This document shows, in pieces, positions 16,241 to 26,700 of a stretch of 27,577 bases of DNA. This DNA is from Hondaea fermentalgiana. Taxonomy: Eukaryota > Sar > Bigyra > Thraustochytrida > Thraustochytriidae. The notes under the pieces were generated by a model. It worked only from the letters and a program-made list of their open reading frames with translations. It did no database searches and was not told the DNA's origin. The translations under genes were made by a program, and so were the position numbers. How positions within the stretch are numbered: position 1 is the stretch's first letter; the number at the start of each line of letters is the position of its first letter. The DNA lies in the NCBI GenBank assembly GCA_014084085.1, contig NPFB01000019.1, positions 605,069 through 632,645 on the forward strand, written 5' to 3'.

Positions 16241-16266
16241 AGCAAGCAAGCAAGCAAGCAAGCAAG
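16241..16266. repeat. AGCA tetranucleotide microsatellite
   Basis: About six and a half perfect AGCA units lie in the divergent gap. This is the complementary composition to the GCTT units seen at 4255-4262 and 18020-18023. Confidence 0.92.
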
Positions 16267-17304
16267 TCCTTTCAATGCATTCATGGTGAGGAAAGAGAGA
16301 CCATGCACGATCGAGGAGGCGACGACGATGCGTTCGATGTCATACGCTCACTCACGCATTCATACATGCGTGCATGCATGCTGCAGCCGCTGCTGCGATC
16401 GATTGGGAGTCGTCAACATTCGCACCCAGTTGCAATTCGCGCACGCAGGCTCGAGTTTGCTATGCTAAAGGCTAGTTTCTTCAGCTTTGAGAACTCTTCA
16501 GAAAGTCGCCAATCGATTGACTGATGACGGAGCCATGACGCTTTGCCAGCAAGGCACGTGAGTAACAGCATCAAGCAAGCGAGGAGGCAAGCAATTCTCG
16601 CCTCTCGCCACCGATTTGGCTCCCCGGAGTCGGAGCCCCGTGAAAGTGTCTGCATTACGACAACAACACCAGTGCCACACCCATCATGACACCTCTGTCC
16701 ACGTGTCCGTGGCGTCACGAATTTCATGTTTTCGTCCAGCCCACACCGACGAACGTGCGGGTATCATATGAGAGCTTTCTGGCCACTCCTCACTCACCGG
16801 CACTGTGTCAGTTCAAGCTCCGTGCGGATCACTTGGCTGCAGTCGCATCGATCGCGCGAACTTCTTTCTTCGCAGCTGAGCGCATCGTCCCATCCAGCGC
16901 CGGCTGGGGACCCGCGTCTCTGCGTCCGACGTCGGGCTCTCCCTTTCGCCATCGAGGCCGCAAATTCGCATTCGCATCGGCACTCGCATCCACATCTGCG
17001 TCCGCACCTACACCTGCATCTTCATGTCCTCCGCGTCCACCCGTCGCGCGCCCTCCTCGAGCTGGGCCAGCCAGGCAACCGCCCTCCCTTCCTCGCCGCA
17101 TGCTCCACGAACCCGACGCTCTCCCCCTCCTCGTCAAGCTCACTCATCCCCCCGCTCACAGCCAGTCAAGAAAGCACGCACGCATGCATGAAACTGCCGC
17201 GGTTTCCCCCAACGTCATGAAACCGCCGCCGCTCCCTCCCTGAACCCCTGCTCCGGGGCGGACGCAGGTGCGCGCGCCCGCGCCGCCCTTCCGCGCGGCG
17301 TCTG

Positions 17305-17396
17305 AACCCCTTGTTTTTCCTTCCTTCTCTTTCTCCCGCGTCCTTCCTCCTCTCCTCTTTCTCCCGTCTTTCCTCTTTCCCGTTGACTTTGCTCAG
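17305..17396 (+). other. Polypyrimidine tract ending in a 3'-splice-site-like CAG
   Basis: From about 17305 to 17381 nearly every base is C or T, interrupted by a few G. It is followed by a short stretch ending GCTCAG at 17391-17396. This resembles a long branch/polypyrimidine region and 3' splice site for an intron in the 5' untranslated region of the ABC gene. It may equally be simple-sequence DNA able to form triplex structure. Confidence 0.3.
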
Positions 17397-17907
17397 CCAG
17401 CAGGGCGACGCAGCGGAGCGCTCGGGCTTCCCGGCGCAGGGACCGCGCGCGAGGGCGCCAGGCGCGGCGCGGCGCTGGCGACGGCGAGCGGCACGGGCTG
17501 CCCGACGTCCGTCCCTCCGCCGGTCGCCTCTCTCCAGCTGCAGCAGCAGCTGCAGCTGCAGCTGGCTGGCGGGCTGGCTGGCTGCAGGCGCCTGCACGTA
17601 TGCAAGAAGGCGAAGCAGAGCAAAGCAGAGCCAGGCGGACGCCTCGCTTGAGCACGCCGCGGCCAGAGGCAGAACCCGAACTCGAGGGCGCCGACGCGAG
17701 GCGGGGCGAGGTTGGAGAAGGAAGGGCGCCGACGTGTACTCGGCCTGGGACGTGTACGCGCATACGCGCGAGGGGCCGAGGTTGGATCGGTGGACTGCGA
17801 GTCGAAGGACGAGGCGTCGCTCCGGAAGCAGAACCTCAAGTCAGTGCCCGTGGCGGGCCTGGGACGCGAGTTGCATCGCGGACGACAAGGTGGACGGCGG
17901 ACGAGCT

Positions 17908-17971
17908 GCAGAGCCGCAGAGCCGCAGAGCCGCAGAGCCACAGAGCCGCAGAGCCGCAGAGCCGCAGAGCC
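17908..17971. repeat. 8-bp minisatellite, eight copies
   Basis: The unit GCAGAGCC is repeated eight times in register, with one variant in copy five (A for the first G, at 17940). As 8 is not a multiple of 3, all three frames read the same repeating peptide, which accounts for the Arg/Ala/Glu/Pro/Gln repeats in the overlapping frames. It lies ~185 bases upstream of the ABC gene's ATG. Confidence 0.95.
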
Positions 17972-18019
17972 GCGAGCTAGGGGATCGCGGGGACGCGGCG
18001 ACAGATCGCTGCTCTTCTT

Positions 18020-18039
18020 GCTTGCTCGCTCGTTCGCTC
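18020..18039. repeat. GCTT/GCTC tetranucleotide tract upstream of the ABC gene
   Basis: Five 4-bp units (GCTT, GCTC, GCTC, GTTC, GCTC) lie about 120 bases before the ATG at 18156. They mirror the tract upstream of the PDZ gene. Confidence 0.75.
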
Positions 18040-18155
18040 GTGGGTCCACTCCGGTAGTAACCTGGTGAGTCCACTCACCGACTGTCGACCAGTGACTGAG
18101 TGAGGTGATCAGAGAGAAGCAACAAGCGCAACGAGCAAATCGAGATCGGAAGAGA

Positions 18156-21100
18156 ATGCTCCCCACCTCGGACGCCGCGGCCGCCGCTGAGGGCGCCGAC
18201 GCCGGCCTCGCGCCTGGCATGGAGACGCCGGCCAGGGCCGACAACGCAGCCGCGCAGGCGGAAATTCGAGAGGACCGCACGCTGAGCGAAAGCGACCTCG
18301 ATCCCGAGAGCGTAGTCGACAAGGAGGCAGGTGACAAGGTCATGCCCTTGGAGAATGACACGCACAATCCCGCTGCAGAGCTGAGCAGCGAAGACGAGGA
18401 TGAAGGTGAACACGTCGTAAAGCCCGAGGTCGAAGGGAGAATGCGCCTCATGGGAGGACCAGACCAGACCTGCGTGGCCGAATTCAATCGGGCGATGCAA
18501 TCGCTGGACCTTTCGGCAGATCTCCTCGAGCAACTTGCCACAAGCAAGCTCCTCATCGAGCTCGAAGGCAAGATTCGCCTCGACGACATCTCATCGCGCA
18601 ACAAAGCAAAATTAGAAAGGTACCTCAATGCCGTCGCCCGACGCTTCAGCTCGATCCTCGACGAGAGCGAGGATTTCGAGGGCGACTTCCGCGCGGACCG
18701 CGCCAAACGACTTCAAGACGGTCTCCAGGTGCGCGCCAGTCGCATTCTCTCAACGCATGGCTCCAGAATGGCATCTGAGTTCGAAATCCAGCAGCTTTTG
18801 CGCATGGGCGTCGAAGAGCACTTTCGCCAGATTAACCGTCTCATTTTTGACGAGGACGAGCACGTCGCCATCGATGTGCATTTTGAAGATCTTCACTTCG
18901 AAGTCAAGGAGACAGAGTCTTCCTTGCCGCAGTGGCTCCGTGGCAAGAGTACGGTCGTGACAAACTTTGTCAACATCTTTGCCCTTCCCGTCGTTGGTAT
19001 TTACGACAGCATCAAGCGGCGCTGCTGCGCTGGGAACGATCGCGGCGAGACAAAGGTTGTGCTCAATAAAGCCAGTGGCGTTTTCAAGGCCGGTGACATG
19101 ACGCTCCTCCTGGGCGCCGCTGGAAGCGGTAAGACCTCGCTCATGTACGCAATCAACGATCGTCTGAAAGACAACGCGACGCAGACTTTCTCAGGCAAGG
19201 TTCGCTTTAACGACTACGACACCAAGGACATCAACGTCCCGAACCTTGCTACCTACGTTTCGCAGGTCGATCGCCACATTCCCGTGCTCACGGTGAGGGA
19301 GACACTCGAGTTTGCCAGCAAGTGCCGCTCTCGCAAAAATTGGCTTGATCGTGTCCAGGAGATTCGCGGAAGGGAGGTGAATGATCGCGAGCGAGCACAA
19401 AAGCATCTCGACAATAATGTTGAAACCTGCATGGCTCTCCTCGGACTCACGCGCGCCGCAGACACGGTCATTGGCAACGCTACGCTCAAGGGTGTGAGTG
19501 GTGGTGAGCGCCGTCGTGTCACGCTGGGCGAGATGCTGGTCGTGGGAAGCAAGGTGCTTTTGCTCGACGAGATTTCCACGGGCCTTGATTCCGCTGCGAC
19601 TTACGACATTACCAAGACAATCAAGAATATGTGCAAGATTTTCAAATCTACTGCCGTCGTGTCGCTGCTGCAGCCGCCCCCGGAGACCTTTGATCTCTTT
19701 GATCAGATCGTGCTCATGAGCGAAGGCAGTGTCATCTACCATGGACCGCGCGTTACGATTCTCGAGTACTTTGAGAAGCTGGGCTACGCTTGCCCCAAAT
19801 ACAAAGACCCAGCCGACTATCTGCAGGAGCTTCCGACCAATCTTGGCGAAAACTACATTCGCGAAGACGTCGACCGAGCCTCAGTGCCCCGCACCTCGGA
19901 AGAGTTCGCGGCCTGCTTCCGCGAGTCCGAGCACTTTGCGAATATGCGAGACTACTCCAATGCCCCGAGCAAGAAGTACAACGACCCCTCGCTGCACGAC
20001 GTTGAGTCTGCAATCATGAAGTCCCCCAAGTTCATGAAGAGCTGGCCCGAGCTCACAGGCGTCGTCTTTTGGCGCCAATTCAAGGTTCTCTCGCGGAACA
20101 AGACATTTATGATCGCGCGCATCATCCAGAACGTCGTCATGGGTCTACTCATGGGTCTCTTCACGCTTCAGCTTCCTTTCAACCAGTACTACATCAAGAC
20201 AGCCGTGCTCTACTTCATGCTCATGTTTGTCGGTGTTGGCTCCGCGCCCCTTCTCAACGACGTCATTGCGCAGCGCAACGTATTTTACAAGCAAGCTCGC
20301 GAAAACTTTTTCCATGCAACTTCTTTCGTGTCTGCCGAGTTCCTCGTGGGCATTCCGCTTTTGCTCCAAGACGCCCTACTTCTTGGTATACTGGTCTACT
20401 TTATGACGGGTCTCAGTCTGGATGACAACGGCAAGCACTTTTTCATCTTTCTCTTTATCGTGCTCTGCTTTGGTCTCAATGTTTCTGCGCTCATTCGTCT
20501 GCTCGCCTTTGGCATGCCAGATCAAGGGGCCGCCTTTGCTGGTTTTATCGGATTGATCATGCTCATGGTCATCTTTTCCGGTGCTCTTGCCACACGTTTG
20601 ACGCTCCCAGCATACTATATTTGGATCTTTTGGTGGAACCCGCTGTCATGGGCGTACACGTCGCTCGTGCAGAATGAGTTTTACAGTGCAACCTACACGG
20701 CTGCCCCCAAGACAGTCGACGGCGAGTGCGTCATGTACTGCGGCTCCTCGGACTGCGACACCCCCTATCCACAGATGAACTGCGGTGAGTACTTTTTGGA
20801 AGCGCGCCAGTTCATTACGGATCCCGCATACCTCTGGTACGGAGTGGCGTACGTGCTGGGCATCACGGCCCTCTACCTTGTACTGGCAAGTGTCGCGCTT
20901 ACCTATTTGCGGTGGGACGAGCGGCGCGGTGGTCTCAATAGTGATGTCGTCCGCAAGACGGTCGATTTCATGCGCATGGACAATGAAAAGACTCGCGTCA
21001 AAATGCGCGAGCGCACGCTCAAGGCGCAGTCTGAGATCATGGATGTATCGGCGCCTCCCGTCAACCCCTCTGCGCACGGCAGCGACATCGAAAACCAGCG

Positions 21101-23186
21101 CGCGCAGACGAGCAAGGGTCTCGAGTTCGAGCAGGTGACACTTTCCTTTATGAATCTTCGCTACTCGGTTGAAATTCAAGCCAAGGGCGGCGAGGACGAC
21201 GCCAAGGCCAAGGCGACGCCTGGAACGCGCATGGACCGCGACGCGGCTCGGCAAAGGTCGACCGAAACCCTGACGATCCTCAATGGAATTGATGCCTACG
21301 CCAAGCCGTACACGATGACAGCCTTGATGGGCAGCAGTGGTGCTGGCAAGACGACTTTACTCGATGTTCTGGCTGGACGCAAGACTGTGGGTAAACTCAC
21401 TGGAGAAATTTACGTCAATGGCCGCCCCAAGAACAATGCCCGTTTCGCCCAGCAGGTTGGTTATGTCGAGCAGTTTGGCGTACATCTGGCGGCGGCAACG
21501 GTACGCGAGTCGCTCGACTTTAGTGCTGCTCTCCGCCTTCCTGGCACGGTAGCTACGAAGGAGGGCCTCAAGGATGTGGTGGACCATATTATGGAGATTC
21601 TCGAGCTCGAACCGATCGCGAATCGCGTCATTGGCGACGAAGAGACGGGTCTTTCGTTCGAGGAGACGAAGCGACTGACCATTGCTGTAGAGATGGTCGC
21701 CAATCCGTCGGCAATCTTTGCCGATGAGCCGAGCTCCGGTCTCGAGAGTCGAGCTGCACTCAATGTCTTGCAGGCCCTGCGAAACGTTGCCGCGACCGGA
21801 CGCACCGTCATCGTTACGGTGCACCAGCCCAATGTTGCCATCTTCAACATGTTTGATCGCTTGCTTTTGATGCGGCGGGGTGGTGAGGTTGTCTTCTTTG
21901 ACGACCTCGGCGACAAGTCTAAGAACCTCCTCGACTACTTTGAAAGCTTTCCAGGCGTCGAGCCTTGTCCTTCCAACTTTAATCCTGCGACATGGATGCT
22001 TACGGTGATTGGCGCTGGTGTCAGCGGACACAGTGTTAGGGATTACGCTCAAGAGTACCGCAAGAGTTCCATGTACAAGCGCGTTCTCAACGAGCTTGAT
22101 GAGCTCATGCCCGTCGATTGGGCAGCTGCCGGGGACGCCGCCGATGACGATGCGGCTCTTGATGCGCTGCAGGACGACAAGACACGCAATCTCATTGAAG
22201 ACGGTAGTGCTGTCGATGCCCAGCAGCATTTTGTGACGTCGTTTGGGCTCCAGCTCCGTCTTTTAAACCTTCGCAACCAGGCCGAATATTGGCGCACACC
22301 AAGTTACTCGACCACGCGCATGATCATTCTTTGTGGCCTCGCCATTATGATTGGTCTTGTCTTTGTGAATGGCGACGTGACAAACGCTGCTGCGGTCCAG
22401 TCTCGAGTGAGTTGCATCAACATTCTCATCAACGTGACTGCCAGCATGAATGTGACGACGATTGTCCCCTTTCTCTTTACGCATCGCGCGCTCTTTTATC
22501 GTGAGAGTTCCTCGCGCATGTACTCCTCCTATGCGTATGGACTGGCGCTGAACCTTGCCGAGGACCCCTACATTTTCGTGCAGGTTTTCGTCACGGTGAT
22601 TCCGTTTTACTGGCTCATTGGCTTCGTGAGCAATCCGATCTGGGCCTTCTTCTACTACTGGTTCATCAACTGGCTCTTTGTGAGTCTCATGACGTACCTT
22701 GGCGTCTTTTACTCGGCCATCATGTCGAACCCTGCCGCCGCGCAGGTCCTCGGAACACTTACGACGCAGGTCCTTGGCTTGGCCTCGGGTGTGCTCATTC
22801 TCCCCTCGGTGATTCCGAACTGGCTCATTTGGATCTACTACATTAGCCCCTTTCGCTGGGCGCAAGAAGGCCTCATTGCTACGCAGTTCAACTTTATGAC
22901 GAATCCCATGTGCAATCCGTCCGGAACACCGACCATGACGGATACGGGCACTTGCTCGGACAACACGACAGTCTACAATGTGGGCACGGGCGACTTCTGC
23001 TGCCCTGCTGGCAGCACAGGTACGACGCCTCGTGACTATGTTCTCGGGCCTGAATTTCTCGGTGGAGAGCACGGCTACCACTATGACTGGCGGTGGTACG
23101 ATGTCATCTACCTGGTTCTTCTCATTGTTGTGGTTCGCGTTCTTGGCGTTGTGGTTACTGCCACGGTCAATCATAACAAGCGCTAG
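18156..23186 (+). CDS. Full-size ABCG/PDR-type ABC transporter
   Basis: The first ATG after an in-frame stop at 18093-18095 is at 18156 (A at -3), giving 1676 residues. The order is NBD1-TMD1-NBD2-TMD2, the reverse topology of the pleiotropic drug resistance family. NBD1 has Walker A GAAGSGKTS (320-328), signature VSGGE (447-451), Walker B LLLDE (D471, E472) and Gln in place of the H-loop His (SLLQPPPE). NBD2 has Walker A GSSGAGKTT (1059-1067), a degenerate signature LSFEETKR (1166-1173), Walker B FADEP (D1190, E1191) and an intact H-loop (TVHQP). Such asymmetry is usual in PDR pumps and implies one main ATPase site. Several membrane helices follow each NBD (~640-915 and ~1370-1670). Both large outer loops are Cys-rich (~856-880, ~1583-1625). 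Relatives export lipids, sterols and drugs at the plasma membrane; the substrate here is unknown. Confidence 0.95.
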   Translation: MLPTSDAAAAAEGADAGLAPGMETPARADNAAAQAEIREDRTLSESDLDPESVVDKEAGDKVMPLENDTHNPAAELSSEDEDEGEHVVKPEVEGRMRLMGGPDQTCVAEFNRAMQSLDLSADLLEQLATSKLLIELEGKIRLDDISSRNKAKLERYLNAVARRFSSILDESEDFEGDFRADRAKRLQDGLQVRASRILSTHGSRMASEFEIQQLLRMGVEEHFRQINRLIFDEDEHVAIDVHFEDLHFEVKETESSLPQWLRGKSTVVTNFVNIFALPVVGIYDSIKRRCCAGNDRGETKVVLNKASGVFKAGDMTLLLGAAGSGKTSLMYAINDRLKDNATQTFSGKVRFNDYDTKDINVPNLATYVSQVDRHIPVLTVRETLEFASKCRSRKNWLDRVQEIRGREVNDRERAQKHLDNNVETCMALLGLTRAADTVIGNATLKGVSGGERRRVTLGEMLVVGSKVLLLDEISTGLDSAATYDITKTIKNMCKIFKSTAVVSLLQPPPETFDLFDQIVLMSEGSVIYHGPRVTILEYFEKLGYACPKYKDPADYLQELPTNLGENYIREDVDRASVPRTSEEFAACFRESEHFANMRDYSNAPSKKYNDPSLHDVESAIMKSPKFMKSWPELTGVVFWRQFKVLSRNKTFMIARIIQNVVMGLLMGLFTLQLPFNQYYIKTAVLYFMLMFVGVGSAPLLNDVIAQRNVFYKQARENFFHATSFVSAEFLVGIPLLLQDALLLGILVYFMTGLSLDDNGKHFFIFLFIVLCFGLNVSALIRLLAFGMPDQGAAFAGFIGLIMLMVIFSGALATRLTLPAYYIWIFWWNPLSWAYTSLVQNEFYSATYTAAPKTVDGECVMYCGSSDCDTPYPQMNCGEYFLEARQFITDPAYLWYGVAYVLGITALYLVLASVALTYLRWDERRGGLNSDVVRKTVDFMRMDNEKTRVKMRERTLKAQSEIMDVSAPPVNPSAHGSDIENQRAQTSKGLEFEQVTLSFMNLRYSVEIQAKGGEDDAKAKATPGTRMDRDAARQRSTETLTILNGIDAYAKPYTMTALMGSSGAGKTTLLDVLAGRKTVGKLTGEIYVNGRPKNNARFAQQVGYVEQFGVHLAAATVRESLDFSAALRLPGTVATKEGLKDVVDHIMEILELEPIANRVIGDEETGLSFEETKRLTIAVEMVANPSAIFADEPSSGLESRAALNVLQALRNVAATGRTVIVTVHQPNVAIFNMFDRLLLMRRGGEVVFFDDLGDKSKNLLDYFESFPGVEPCPSNFNPATWMLTVIGAGVSGHSVRDYAQEYRKSSMYKRVLNELDELMPVDWAAAGDAADDDAALDALQDDKTRNLIEDGSAVDAQQHFVTSFGLQLRLLNLRNQAEYWRTPSYSTTRMIILCGLAIMIGLVFVNGDVTNAAAVQSRVSCINILINVTASMNVTTIVPFLFTHRALFYRESSSRMYSSYAYGLALNLAEDPYIFVQVFVTVIPFYWLIGFVSNPIWAFFYYWFINWLFVSLMTYLGVFYSAIMSNPAAAQVLGTLTTQVLGLASGVLILPSVIPNWLIWIYYISPFRWAQEGLIATQFNFMTNPMCNPSGTPTMTDTGTCSDNTTVYNVGTGDFCCPAGSTGTTPRDYVLGPEFLGGEHGYHYDWRWYDVIYLVLLIVVVRVLGVVVTATVNHNKR

Positions 23187-23730
23187 ATTTTACCTCTTTT
23201 TTACATAAGCATTTACAACAAGCAAAAACCAAGACGAAACACTTGAGCTCCTCCATCGCGATCGTTCGAGAAAATTGTGTTAAGTATAAGCATGAGCCTT
23301 GCTCGGACAAGATGTAGCAGAATCTCGGAGCGCCATGCGTCTTGCTCGACCAAGTACTCTACTACAACTTCAGGCAGTGTGTAAATTTGGGGCCTCCTGG
23401 AGACCTTGAATCCGCGGGACGAAAACTCAAACTGCTGGGCGACCGCCACCACTGCAGTGCCGCGTGCCGCCTTACGACGGGGCCGCTTGCCGCGGCGTGG
23501 GGCACGGGTGGGGCAGCGCGAGAGCACTTCTCTTCCGGCCGCTCCAGGTTTTAGGAGTTTCGCGACAGAGTATATACATCAACACCTCCGAGGGCAGGCA
23601 GCACCAAGGCAGAGACACAGTCCTGATCCCATCGACCTCGTCGGTCGGGCAGAAACTTCAGGTTTGGACGTCCCTGCGCGGGGAGCTCCGACGTCTACGA
23701 GCGAGCGCGCTGCCGCCGCAATCTGCCGCG
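23187..23730. promoter_or_regulatory. Gap between the ABC and sterol glucosyltransferase genes
   Basis: This 544-base gap starts with T-rich sequence, probably the ABC gene's 3' end, and becomes GC-rich from about 23450. The downstream gene's frame is open from 23464 but has no ATG before 23731, so 23464-23730 is treated as 5' leader. A TATA-like motif lies at 23571-23578. No other gene is seen. Confidence 0.5.
23571..23578 (+). promoter_or_regulatory. Candidate TATA-like element of the PX-glucosyltransferase gene
   Basis: TATATACA stands out in an otherwise GC-rich leader, 153 bases before the ATG at 23731. If it is the core promoter, translation must start at 23731 and not further upstream. 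Confidence 0.3.
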
Positions 23731-26700
23731 ATGGAAGCCAGAGGCGCGCGTGCGCGTCGTGGCGCCGTCGAACCGCTCAAATACGTGCTGCGATTGAGCG
23801 GGTTCGAGACCCTCAAGGACGAGGGCTACACGGTGTACTTTGTGCGCGTAGCCGTGGAAAGCAGCGAAGCAGCGCTCCGTGACGGAGGTCAGCGGCTCTG
23901 GTACGTGCGGAAACGGTACCGAGACTTTTGGCAAGTGCAGCAAGCGATCATGCGGCACCACGGAACCGCACCGCAACTGCCAAGCAAAAAGTATTTCGGC
24001 AATCTGGAGCCCGAGTTTGTCAAAGCTCGAGCACATGGGCTTTCCGTTTTTCTCTGGGAGCTTGCATCCAGTCCTGCGCTTTGTGCGCTGCGTCCTGTAC
24101 ATGAATTTCTTTGGTCAAACGTATGCGTGCCGCCAACGCGTAGCATGTTGCCAAGCACGCCCCTCCTCGGCAACAGCCCCGCGGGCGATCGCGCAACAAG
24201 CGATTCAATGGCAACCTTTAGCATGGAAGATGCTGATAATGGACAAACGCTTTTTCAGCTAGACGAAGGCTGCGTCTCGTTACCCTCGAGTCCCGCCCCG
24301 CAACCACCAACTTCACCTCCCGCTCAAAGGAGTGAGGAAGACCTTGTGCGTCAGGCAGCCTCGGACATCGCCGATGTACAAGGGCGCATAATCTTGACGT
24401 CGTGTGAAGACCTACAACGCAGTTTTGCGCGCGAGGGCATCTATCTGCCAGAGGCAGACTTTGAAGAATCTGACGCCCCGGATAGCGATCCTGACGAGAG
24501 CGGCGTCATGGTCAAGGCTTGCTCAAGTTTCATGCCGGGAATCTACAAATGGTACGCGGGTCAGCCTGCTCCAGACCCGTCTTTGGACATGGCAGCGGAT
24601 CGACGCGCTGTCCGAGCCGATACGGAGGACATGCGAGACCCACATCGACTGTACATAGGAGACCAGGTGCACCTGGGCGCGTCCGCTCCACGTAGCGGCG
24701 CGACAACGCCAACCGCGGGCGCCCAGTCCCTCTTACCACGTCTGCGCTTTGTCATTATTGTTGTGGGGTCTCGCGGCGACGTTCAGCCGTACGTTGCACT
24801 TGGCATGGCACTGCGGCGGCAAGGCCACTATGTTCGAATTGCTGCGCACGAGTGTTTCCGGGGTTTTGTGGGCGACGCCAATCTTGGCTTTGCGCCCTTG
24901 GCCGGTGATCCAAAGGAATTGTTGCGCATGGTGACAGAGAATAGCATGTTTTCATACTCTTTTGTCCGCGAGGGCGTGGCCTCACACCGAACATGGATTT
25001 CACACATTCTCGACGACGCCTGGGACGCATGTACGTTGCCGGAGCACGAGCTTCGTGACGGGCCCGAGAAAGGACCGCGTCCAGAGCGTGAACCTGTGCG
25101 GCCGTCGGTCGGCGAGGGTCCTGGAGTCGCATTTGCTGCACGCGAGTCAAGCTTTCGCGCCGATGTGGTTATGGCGAATCCGCCAGCATTTTCGGGCTGG
25201 CACATTGCCGAAGCACTTGGCGTGCCCTTCTTTACGAGTTTCCCCATGCCTTGGTCACGTACTACAGAGTTTCCTTCGCCCTTTACCAGCACCAGGGGCG
25301 AAAGCTCGAGCGGTAGACTGAACTGGATGTCGTACGGCGCCGTGGACCGTCTCATGTGGCTCGGCGCCGGCGACCTGATCAACCGATGGCGCGTGCAGAC
25401 ACTACGTCTTGCTCCAATTTGGACCATGTCTGCGCGCGGGCATCGTCTTGCGCACGATAACCGCACGCCTGTGCTGTATCCATGGAGTCCGCAGATGCTG
25501 CCCAAGCCCAAGGATTGGGGATCGCACATTTGTATACCGGGTTACTGGTTTCTCGACGATGAAATGGCCAAAGAAAGCGTGCCGGCAGTATACGAACCTC
25601 CGGCCGAATTGCGCGACTTTTTGGCCCAGTCTCAAGACCCGCCCATCTTTATTGGATTTGGCTCGATCGTGGTCAAGGATCCGCGCAAATTGTCGACTAT
25701 CATTGCAGACACGCTTCGCGCAATGTCCAAGGCTCACCGCTTCATTGTACAGGCTGGTTGGGCCGACGTCAATGTAGGCGATTTGCTTGGGGCCTTGCAA
25801 GGGGAACAGCGTGTGCTGCAGATTGGGGCCGCGCCGCATCGTTGGCTTTTTGAGCGCTGCAAGTGCGTGATTCACCACGGCGGGGCGGGGACAACGGCAG
25901 AGGGTCTCCGCGCGGGCAAACCGACGGTGGTGGTTCCCTTTTTCGGAGACCAATTCTTTTGGGCTCGCCAAGTGGATGCCGTGCGCGTGGGCGTGCGTTT
26001 ACCCTACACGCAGCTCACGGCGAAGCGGCTCTGCGTGGCCATCGAAAAGGCGCTCGGCGCCGGCATGCGTATGCGCGCGCAAGTCCTTGCTGCATCCATT
26101 GCCCGCGAAAACGGGACGGAGACGGCGATCGCCTTTATTGAGCAGCGTTTGCTGCGCATGGAAGGCGTGCGGGGCATGGAGATCATTGTGCGGCATCCTG
26201 GCGAGCAAGCACGGGAGGATCGCGTGGCGCGCAGTCAAGCGTTGAACAAGGTCGCCGGTGGTTTTGGCGAGGAGCTGGCGACCATCGCGCAAGATGAAGA
26301 TACCAAGTGGACGCAGCGCTACATTGAAGAAAGCGATTTCTGGCGGTTCTGGCCCTATGTCGAAATGACGGACAAGGCTGCGGAGCGCAAGACACCAGCT
26401 CCATTGCGCGCGATAAATTCTATTGGGAGGCAAATCAAGGTGGCCGGCTCTGCCATTCGAGGCACAGTGGGAACGCGCAACAAGATGTCCTTGCAGCCGC
26501 CCGGTGTGGAGCTTCAAGAAAGGCCGAAAATGGCCGAGGATCAGATTAAGGAGGCGTCGCCATTCGAGAATTCTGCATCGGAGAAGGGTCGGTCCCCGAC
26601 TCTGCTGAAGCGACGAATGCCCTCGACGTCGTTTGCCTCGCGCATTCCGCCAGGGCATACGCACTATTCCTGGCGTCGCGGACCGACGACGATGCTTGGG

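Larger units (their letters stand above)
15755..18155. promoter_or_regulatory. Repeat-rich 2.4 kb divergent gap between the M14 and ABC genes
   Basis: This is the longest gap, and it lies between two divergent starts. It holds a 40-bp direct repeat (16011-16090), an AGCA tract (16241-16266), alternating purine-pyrimidine sequence near 16366-16382, a 6-bp-periodic GCATCC-like tract (~16966-17025), a polypyrimidine tract ending in CAG (17305-17396), nested CAGCTG/CTGCAG palindromes (~17535-17590), an 8-bp minisatellite (17908-17971) and a GCTC/GCTT tract (18020-18039). Frames of up to ~440 codons occur on both strands but translate to Arg/Ala/Pro/Ser-rich or repeat-derived sequence, typical of high-GC non-coding DNA. 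I support no gene here. A non-coding transcript or 5' untranslated exon is possible. Confidence 0.55.

Noticed and set aside
16686..17243. Possible 185-codon gene in the M14/ABC gap
   Set aside because: The translation is Pro/Ser/Ala/Arg-rich without domains. Much of it comes from a 6-bp periodic tract, and overlapping frames on both strands are equally open, as expected for high-GC non-coding DNA.
17908..17971. CRISPR-like repeat array
   Set aside because: The units are 8 bp with no spacers, so this is a minisatellite.
17393..18706. Long minus-strand frame (437 codons) upstream of and overlapping the ABC gene
   Set aside because: It runs antisense through the 8-bp minisatellite and the start of the ABC coding region. 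Its sequence is repeat-derived and low-complexity.
22263..23174. 303-codon antisense frame inside the ABC transporter gene
   Set aside because: It is a shadow of codon bias on the opposite strand of a strongly supported transporter domain, and it has no domain of its own.
23464..23730. 89-residue N-terminal extension of the PX-glucosyltransferase
   Set aside because: It would need a GTG start. The stretch has no ATG, no domain, and contains a TATA-like motif. The PX domain starts just after the ATG at 23731.
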